Source: Thermoplasmata archaeon (GTDB lineage: Archaea > Thermoplasmatota > Thermoplasmata > Lutacidiplasmatales > UBA184). Taken from it: 17,429 nt of DNA. Positions within the stretch are counted from its first letter, which is position 1. Every line of letters begins with the position of its first letter. Shown here one piece after another: positions 13,169 through 17,429 of this stretch. The notes beneath the pieces are model-generated. The model searched no databases. It was not told the DNA's origin and saw only the letters and a program-made list of their open reading frames with translations. Location of the stretch: NCBI GenBank assembly GCA_030039135.1, contig JASHQN010000047.1, positions 1-17,429 on the forward strand. The letters are read 5' to 3'. A program made the position numbers and the translations under genes.

Positions 13169-14401
13169 CTAGGCGAACCGTAGCGTCGGGAATTCTCGGC
13201 GCCAGTGAAGGACCTCGGGTCCGACCCGCTCGCCGCGCGGTCCGCCGCGCATCAAGAGCTCCGCAAGCCGCGGCATGTCGTCGGGCATGAGGCCGAGCCG
13301 AGCGATCTCCGCGGTGCCGATCCGGCCCACGAGGTCGATGAGCAGACGCTGGCGCTCGAGACGGCGCGCGAGGGCGCCCGTGCCGAGGCTCCATCGTGCG
13401 CGCAGCTCCGCCCGATCCAGGTGCAGCTGATGGGAGGCCGTGAACCCCTCCTCCGCGGCCACGAGGGGGAGATTCCGCTCGGCGAGGGACGCGCCGAGCG
13501 CTCGGGCGTCCTCGATCACGGTCCGCGCGTAGTCTCGCCCGCACCGCTCGAGCTCGAGGAGGGTCTGCGCGAGCGCCGCGATGCGGTTCCAGTGCGCGTT
13601 GTCGAAGACGCGCCACACGAGCGCCGGGTCGAGCTGCCGGAAGAGGTCCTCCCGATCGGTGAACAGGAGGCCGCCCTGCGGCCCGGGGAACGACTTGTGC
13701 GTGCTGCCGAACACCACGTCCGCTCCTTCGCGCAGCGGGTCCTGGAACTCGCCCCCCGCGATGAGCCCGAGCACGTGGGACGCGTCGTAGAGGACGAGGG
13801 CGTCCGCGTCGTGCGCGGCGTCGGCGATCTCACGGAGCGGATAGGGGAACAGGAAGAAGCTCTGGCCGAGGACCACGGCGTGGGGGTGCTCGCGCCGGAT
13901 CGTCTCGACCGCCACGGTGGCGTCGACCCGGTACCCGGGTCCCTCGGCCGGCAACGGACGCACCGTGTATCCCAGCATCGCGGGGACGAACCCGGGGGCG
14001 TAGCCGTCGTACCCTCCCTGCTCGGGGGGGATCGCGAGAATTCGGGATCGCGGCGGGACGAGGGGCACTAGCGCGGAGAGCGCGGCGAGATGGCCCGAGA
14101 GCGGTCGCGTCGTGGCGAACCGGGCGCGAAAAACGCGGGTCGCCGCGTCGTTGGCGACGCGTTCGATCGCGTCGGTGTACCTGGTACCTGTGTAGCTGTT
14201 GTCCAGGAGCTCGCCCGCGACGGAGGTCTCGACGGGCAGCGTGTAGCGGCCGGCGAGGTCGCTCGAGAGGTACCGGCGCGCCGTCGCGGAAACGGCGTTC
14301 TCGCTGGCCAGGAGGTTGAAGACCTCCGCACCTCGCCAGCGGTTGTGAGCGCGGACGAGCGCGGCGAGCCGACGCTCGGCCTCACTCGTCCCGGGGGCCA
14401 T
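13169..14401 (-). CDS. glyA: Serine hydroxymethyltransferase-like PLP enzyme, divergent active-site motifs
   Basis: PLP-dependent fold-type I enzyme of the SHMT family, which interconverts serine and glycine with a folate-type C1 carrier (tetrahydromethanopterin or folate in archaea). Clear archaeal SHMT signatures: NLLASENAVS, YDASHVLGLIAGGEFQDPLREGADVVFGS with D206 and H209, and THKSFPGPQGG with PLP lysine K236; an Arg (R360, GRIGTAE) sits where the substrate-carboxylate Arg is expected. Two usual motifs are changed. The Y-x-E-G-x-PGxRxYxG block reads LDNSYTGTRYTDAIE, and GGHxSH, whose His stacks on PLP, reads GGYDGY. So serine-glycine activity is probable but not assured; a related aldolase or transferase is possible. 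ATG 14401 (410 residues) has GGAG 5 bases upstream and overlaps csl4 by 20 bases; an earlier start at 14455 would run deep into csl4. Confidence 0.82.
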   Translation of the reverse strand: MAPGTSEAERRLAALVRAHNRWRGAEVFNLLASENAVSATARRYLSSDLAGRYTLPVETSVAGELLDNSYTGTRYTDAIERVANDAATRVFRARFATTRPLSGHLAALSALVPLVPPRSRILAIPPEQGGYDGYAPGFVPAMLGYTVRPLPAEGPGYRVDATVAVETIRREHPHAVVLGQSFFLFPYPLREIADAAHDADALVLYDASHVLGLIAGGEFQDPLREGADVVFGSTHKSFPGPQGGLLFTDREDLFRQLDPALVWRVFDNAHWNRIAALAQTLLELERCGRDYARTVIEDARALGASLAERNLPLVAAEEGFTASHQLHLDRAELRARWSLGTGALARRLERQRLLIDLVGRIGTAEIARLGLMPDDMPRLAELLMRGGPRGERVGPEVLHWRREFPTLRFA

Positions 14402-14975
14402 CCGCTCCGGCGATCTTCGGGAGGTCACCCTTGGCGAGCTTTCGCGTCTCCTCATGGCCGCACCGGGGGCAGACGAGACCCTTACCCGAGCGGACGAGGA
14501 GCGCGTGGCAGACCTGACAGCGGGCCGCGACGACCCCGAGGTTCCCGGAGGCCGTGGACAGCTTGACCGACGGTCGCGCCTGAAGGACCCGAGCGAGGAC
14601 GATGTCGCCCACGGCGAAGACGTCCGAGAGGGACTCCGTGTACCCGTCCTTCGCCTTCGAGATGTGGATGGTGCCCTCAGGAGTGCCGGGAACCGTCCGG
14701 GCGCTGGTGGTCGTGCCGAGGACCGTGCAGATCGCCATCGCGGACTTCAGCTCGTCGACGCGAGCGAAGACGAGCTCGCCCTCGGTGATCTCGGGAACTC
14801 CGTTCCGCGGGTCGACCCGCACCGTGCGGTCCTGCGGGTTCACGATCGGGGTCCCCAGCACCGAGGCGTAGATCCGGCCCCGGTTCTCGTACGCCCCGCG
14901 TCCGGGCAGGAATTCCTCCGCCGGTCCAAGATAGTCGCCGGGAAGGGCCAGCTTAGGGAGGTCCGAGGGGCTCAT
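14382..14975 (-). CDS. csl4: Exosome RNA-binding subunit Csl4
   Basis: Cap protein of the archaeal RNA exosome; it binds RNA above the Rrp41/Rrp42 ring and recruits substrate or DnaG. The 197 residues show the usual three parts: an N-terminal domain (LPGDYLGPAEEFLPGRGAYE, 11-30), a central S1 RNA-binding domain (about 65-140: EGELVFARVDEL, GTIHISKAKDGYTESLSDVFAVGDIVLARVL) and a C-terminal zinc ribbon with C153, C156, C169 and C172 (CQVC, CPRC). It starts an operon with glyA-like, AK6-like and lipid head-group genes. Upstream is a 212-base gap with a TATA-like box about 125 bases before the start codon, implying a leader of roughly 100 bases. Confidence 0.95.
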   Translation of the reverse strand: MSPSDLPKLALPGDYLGPAEEFLPGRGAYENRGRIYASVLGTPIVNPQDRTVRVDPRNGVPEITEGELVFARVDELKSAMAICTVLGTTTSARTVPGTPEGTIHISKAKDGYTESLSDVFAVGDIVLARVLQARPSVKLSTASGNLGVVAARCQVCHALLVRSGKGLVCPRCGHEETRKLAKGDLPKIAGADGPRDE

Positions 14976-15187
14976 GTGCTGCTCGAGTTCGCCGGCACGG
15001 TCGCACGGCCCGAGCCGGAGGACGCGCCGGCCGGCTTGTTCCGGCTCCCCCCTCTGGCAGGTCTGGGACCCGCGGGCTCCCGCGCGAGCCTCCCCGCTCT
15101 ATTAACGCTTCGCCGCGGGCGGGCGCGGCCGGTCGGTGCTGGGCCGCGGAACGGCCCTATCGGTATGCGAGCCGGGAGGCCGGGAGT
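14976..15187 (-). promoter_or_regulatory. Spacer with candidate csl4 promoter and long leader
   Basis: No convincing gene lies in these 212 bases. TATTAA at 15100-15105 (TTAATA on the - strand) is the only AT-rich patch and would put the csl4 transcript start near 15077, leaving about 100 bases of leader. The leader contains short G-rich and GC inverted stretches but no pattern I can assign to a known riboswitch. A possible 8-codon frame starting with GTG ends in TGA overlapping the csl4 ATG as ATGA. Confidence 0.35.
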
Positions 15188-15850
15188 CTAGACAGGGCGG
15201 GAGGGGAGATGCCGCCCGTGCGGCCCCGAGCGAGCCATCGCCCGGGGCGCTCCGATCCGGAGAGCCCAGAGATCGACCTCGATCGAGCGGCGTTCCCGAA
15301 CATGATGGGCGAACGTCCGTGGAAGAGACCAGGGGATCGGTCGCCGCGCGTCGACCTGCGCGCCGGCTTCCCGGGCGATCGCGGCGACGAACGCACGGCT
15401 GTCCGCAAGCGCGAAGGCGTAGACCGCACGGCGAGCCGCGGCGAGCGCGGCGGTCCAGAACGGGCGATCCGCGTGACGGAACTGGGCGCCGAACGGTGGG
15501 TTCATCACGACCGTGTCGACCGGCTCGCACCAGCCGGCGACGCCGCGCGTCTCGAACGAGACCTCGACGCCCGCCTTCCGCGCTGCCTCACGCGCTCGCT
15601 CGACCAGAGCGGGGTCGATCTCCACGGCGGTCACGGCTCGGGCGCCGAGGATCGCGGCCCCGATCGCGAGCCGTTCGGTCCCGGACCCGAGGTCGGCGAC
15701 CGCACGGCCCTGTAGGTCGCCCGCGGCCAGGGCGGCGAGGAGCAGGTCGGCGGCCGCTTCCGCAGGGGCTGCGACCTGTTCGAGCTCGCGACGGGCCGGC
15801 TCGGGCGGAGGGATGCGGGCGATCCGGCGGACCAGCTCCGAGCGACGCAT
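15188..15850 (-). CDS. METTL5-like RNA adenine methyltransferase (COG2263-type)
   Basis: Rossmann-fold SAM-dependent N6-adenine methylase. Eukaryotic METTL5 makes m6A in small-subunit rRNA, and archaeal homologues are thought to act on rRNA as well. The 220 residues include the start LEQVAAPAEAAADLLLAAL, motif I VADLGSGTERLAIGAA (52-66), an acidic SAM-ribose contact in VTAVEID, and the catalytic MNPPFGAQFRHADRPFW (NPPF at 117-120), the hallmark of the METTL5 subfamily. Motif I has Glu where a third Gly is common. The C-terminal 20 residues (Arg/Pro/His-rich) look unstructured. ATG 15850 has no SD; a weak TATCT on the - strand centred near 15878 would allow a leaderless mRNA. It lies between tRNA-Leu and csl4 on the same strand. 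Confidence 0.9.
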   Translation of the reverse strand: MRRSELVRRIARIPPPEPARRELEQVAAPAEAAADLLLAALAAGDLQGRAVADLGSGTERLAIGAAILGARAVTAVEIDPALVERAREAARKAGVEVSFETRGVAGWCEPVDTVVMNPPFGAQFRHADRPFWTAALAAARRAVYAFALADSRAFVAAIAREAGAQVDARRPIPWSLPRTFAHHVRERRSIEVDLWALRIGAPRAMARSGPHGRHLPSRPV

Positions 15851-15909
15851 GGTCTTCGGGGGAACGCGGCCGGTCAGATAGGGTGCTCCCGCACCGGGAC
15901 TACGGTGAA

Positions 15910-16013
15910 GCGGGGAGCCGGATTTGAACCGGCGAACGCCTGCGCGACGGGATCTCTTCGCCGGAAGTCCGGCGTTTAAGTCCCGCGCCGTTTCCGGGCT
16001 TGGCTATCCCCGC
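15910..16013 (-). tRNA. tRNA-Leu (UAA) with an intron of about 21 nt
   Basis: On the - strand the gene folds fully: acceptor GCGGGGA pairs with TCCCCGC (7 bp), D arm GCC...GGC with conserved GG, anticodon stem CGGGA:TCCCG, a long class II variable arm of 14 nt with a CGC:GCG stem, and T arm GCCGG-TTCAAAT-CCGGC. The anticodon TAA (15976-15978) plus the long variable arm identify leucine. The anticodon loop holds 28 nt instead of 7, so an intron of 21 nt is inferred (about 15954-15975), starting one or two bases after the anticodon. The mature length would be 83 nt without CCA, which is not encoded. The base after the acceptor (position 73) is U, whereas archaeal tRNA-Leu normally has A. Only 4 nt separate the 5' end from the stop codon of the PRC-barrel gene, so it is probably cut from that transcript by RNase P. 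Confidence 0.9.
15954..15975 (-). other. tRNA-Leu intron (approximate limits, 21 nt)
   Basis: The inserted bases form a tight hairpin, CGCCGG-ACTT-CCGGCG. Next to it CTT of the anticodon loop can pair with AAG, leaving three-base bulges AAA and AGA on opposite strands. This is a bulge-helix-bulge with only three central pairs where four are canonical. The exact junction is ambiguous: cutting after position 36 gives loop CTTAAGA, cutting after 37 gives CTTAAAA. Confidence 0.7.
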
Positions 16014-16017
16014 GTAT

Positions 16018-16317
16018 TCAGCGGGCGGCGGGAGCCGCGGCCTCGGCCTCCTTCGCGCCCCGCCCGGCGGTCCGCTTGACGGACACCCGGTGCGGGAAGT
16101 ACTTCAGGAGGACCACGTCGTTCACGGCGGAGACCCAGCGGTAGGGGACGTTGACCGGCCGAGAGTCGTCGACTAACATCGGGCTGGTCTCCTCGATGTA
16201 CAGGCCGTCGGCCTTCGCCGATTCGACGTCGACGACAACGTTGTCGACCTCGCCCAACAGCCTTCCGTCCGGAGTGTAGACCTGGCGCCCGAGCAGCTCG
16301 GTCATTTCGACCAGCAT
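16018..16317 (-). CDS. Small PRC-barrel domain protein
   Basis: A 99-residue protein consisting of one PRC-barrel beta domain (LLGRQVYTPDGRLLGEVDNVVVD, about 7-29; GLYIEE; VNVPYRWVSAVNDVVLLKYFP, about 55-75) and a short Lys/Ala-rich tail. Stand-alone PRC barrels are widespread in euryarchaea. In haloarchaea such proteins (CdpB) act with SepF at the FtsZ division ring, and others have been linked to RNA metabolism; neither role can be claimed for this one. ATG 16317 is preferred because GAGG lies just upstream and a TATA-like patch is about 40 bases away; ATG 16305 is an alternative. The tRNA-Leu gene begins 4 bases after the stop. Confidence 0.85.
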   Translation of the reverse strand: MLVEMTELLGRQVYTPDGRLLGEVDNVVVDVESAKADGLYIEETSPMLVDDSRPVNVPYRWVSAVNDVVLLKYFPHRVSVKRTAGRGAKEAEAAAPAAR

Positions 16318-16352
16318 AGCCTCTTCCCGACCGCCGGCGAGCGGGCCCAACG

Positions 16353-16362
16353 TTCTTATGTC
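16353..16362 (-). promoter_or_regulatory. TATA-like promoter of the PRC-barrel/tRNA-Leu unit
   Basis: The - strand reads GACATAAGAA here, an AT-rich patch in GC-rich DNA about 40 bases before the ATG at 16317. It would start transcription near 16330 and leave a leader of around 14 bases containing GAGG. No comparable patch lies between the PRC gene and the tRNA. Confidence 0.45.
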
Positions 16363-16458
16363 TTTGGGCGGAGCGGAGACGGAGGAAGCTCGGGTCCGGC
16401 CGTTCGAACGCCGGGACCCCGCGCCCTCGGCTCGAATCTTCGCTTTCGCTCGGACGAC

Positions 16459-17429
16459 TTAGCTCTCCGCCCCCTTCGACGCCTCCTCGCTCGCCGGCTG
16501 CTCCTTGCGGACCTGGGCGCGGTAGAGCTCCACGAGCTCGGTGGACGTCGTAGCTTCCTGCGGACCCTTGTCGTCGCGGAACCTCCCGGTGAACCGGGGA
16601 AAACGAAGCGCGAGGCCCGCCCCAGCCCGGATGGCGCCGAACGCGGCCCGGTGGATCGGGCTCAGGGTGAGCTCGGCCCCGCGGACCTCGAGCACCAGGC
16701 CGGGCCGCATCCACCGATCGGGCGTGAGCCCGGTGTCGACCGACGCGGGAGCGGAATCGACCTCGAAGCGCGCGAGCCGCTTCGGCATTTCGGCGAGCAT
16801 CGCATCGTCGAATCCGGAGCCGACCTTGCAGAACGATTCGAACCGGTCGCGCCGGGCATCGTAGACCGCGAGGAGGAACGCTCCGTAGCGCCCCGCGCGA
16901 CGTCCGCGGCCGTGGAACCCCCCGACGACGACGCCGTCGATCGAGTCGGCGAGGCCGGCGGTGTACTCTCTCTTGTACTTGATCCACCAGAAGCCCCGAG
17001 CGCCCGCGCGGTAGCTGCTGCCCGGGGCCAGGGACTTTGCCATCACCCCTTCGCCTCCGGCGGCGACGGCCTCTTCGAAGAACCGGGTGGCGCTCTCGAC
17101 GTTGTGGACGACCTCATTGACCGCGAGCCGGACCCGTTCTCCGGGTCGCAGAAGCTTCTCCAGCGCGGTCCGTCGCTCCGGGAACGGGCGCTCGTAGACG
17201 CGGTCCTTGCCGACGAGGAGCACGTCGAACGTGAACAGGCAGACGGGAACCTCCTCCCGCATCCGCTCGAGGTCGTGCTTGCGGCCGCGCCGCCGCGAGA
17301 CCTCCTGGAACGGGAGGATCTCGTCCGTGTCGAGGTCGATCGGCACGCACTCGCCCTCGAGGATCGCGGGACGCTCGCGGACCGCGGCCGGGAGCTCGGC
17401 GGTCAGCTCGGGGAACTGGGCGCTGATTT
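16459..17429 (-). CDS. lig: ATP-dependent DNA ligase, 5' partial
   Basis: Seals nicks in duplex DNA through a ligase-AMP intermediate; the main replicative ligase of archaea. The frame runs off the right edge, so the DNA-binding domain and the catalytic Lys motif (KxDG) are outside. About 323 residues remain. At the edge ILEGECVPIDLDTDEILPFQ is the LEGE motif III with its following strand, then VSRRRGRKHDLE and VCLFTFDVLLV. EGVMAKSL is motif IV and WWIKYKREY motif V. The OB-fold follows, and RFPRFTGRFRDDKGPQEATT is motif VI with the typical C-terminal ATTSTELVELY. The GTG at 17346 sits inside the conserved block and is not a start. It is probably a separate transcription unit from the PRC-barrel gene, which has its own TATA-like patch in the 141-base gap. 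The identification is firm; the usual length of such ligases is 550-600. Confidence 0.94.
   Translation of the reverse strand, partial: ISAQFPELTAELPAAVRERPAILEGECVPIDLDTDEILPFQEVSRRRGRKHDLERMREEVPVCLFTFDVLLVGKDRVYERPFPERRTALEKLLRPGERVRLAVNEVVHNVESATRFFEEAVAAGGEGVMAKSLAPGSSYRAGARGFWWIKYKREYTAGLADSIDGVVVGGFHGRGRRAGRYGAFLLAVYDARRDRFESFCKVGSGFDDAMLAEMPKRLARFEVDSAPASVDTGLTPDRWMRPGLVLEVRGAELTLSPIHRAAFGAIRAGAGLALRFPRFTGRFRDDKGPQEATTSTELVELYRAQVRKEQPASEEASKGAES

Noticed and set aside
14402..14455. Longer SHMT-like N-terminus (MRRRESSPRV...)
   Set aside because: It would lie within csl4; the ATG at 14401 has a good SD and a normal N-terminus.
15910..16013. tRNA-Ser, or a broken tRNA
   Set aside because: The anticodon loop gives TAA and the D arm and variable arm suit leucine; all stems pair, so it is not an obvious pseudogene.
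1..17429. CRISPR arrays, insertion sequences, phage or defence genes
   Set aside because: No regularly spaced repeats, transposase motifs, terminal inverted repeats or defence domains could be seen on either strand.

Overview
This is an archaeal window, most likely from a GC-rich euryarchaeote. A Thermoplasmatota-type lineage is my guess from overall character; no sequence search was run. Archaeal markers are an Fe-S primase large subunit, exosome subunit Csl4, a METTL5-like rRNA methylase, an AK6/Fap7-type kinase, an archaetidylinositol-phosphate-synthase-like enzyme, an archaeal-type DNA ligase, a PRC-barrel miniprotein, an RtcB RNA ligase and a tRNA-Leu(UAA) interrupted in its anticodon loop. 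Starts are a mix of strong Shine-Dalgarno (SD) sites inside operons and AT-rich TATA-like boxes about 26 bases before probable leaderless starts.

Layout. 1-3284 (+): three subunits of biotin-dependent carboxyl transfer, namely a propionyl/methylmalonyl-CoA carboxyltransferase (5' cut by the window), a pyruvate/oxaloacetate carboxyltransferase and a biotin carrier protein. 3281-4017 (-): two small membrane proteins, one with a zinc ribbon, convergent with the carrier gene and sharing a CTAG that supplies both stop codons. 4126-5577 (+): RtcB. 5567-9436 (-): a large sedolisin-type (S53) surface protease with a PKD-domain stalk and a C-terminal membrane anchor. 9517-10851 (+): a site-2 metalloprotease, divergent from the sedolisin. 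10824-12017 (+): PriL, overlapping the protease gene by 28 bases. 11944-14975 (-): a tight operon read csl4, glyA-like, AK6-like kinase, CDP-alcohol phosphatidyltransferase; its last gene overlaps the 3' end of priL convergently by 74 bases. 15188-15850 (-): METTL5-like methylase. 15910-16013 (-): tRNA-Leu with an intron. 16018-16317 (-): PRC-barrel protein. 16459-17429 (-): ATP-dependent DNA ligase, 5' cut by the window.

How the parts relate. The first block is central carbon metabolism; its 12S-like + 5S-like + biotin carrier arrangement matches the subunit plan of bacterial transcarboxylase, an unusual thing to see in an archaeon. The middle block pairs an extracellular, probably acid-active protease with an intramembrane protease back to back. 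The right-hand block is information processing (priming, RNA decay, rRNA methylation, tRNA, ligation) mixed with one-carbon and lipid head-group metabolism. I see no CRISPR array, insertion sequence, phage gene or defence island; the window looks like core chromosome. The best leads are the carrier gene that lacks a normal start codon, the transcarboxylase-like trio, an SHMT homologue with altered active-site motifs, and the intron-bearing tRNA with an atypical discriminator base directly behind an mRNA stop codon.
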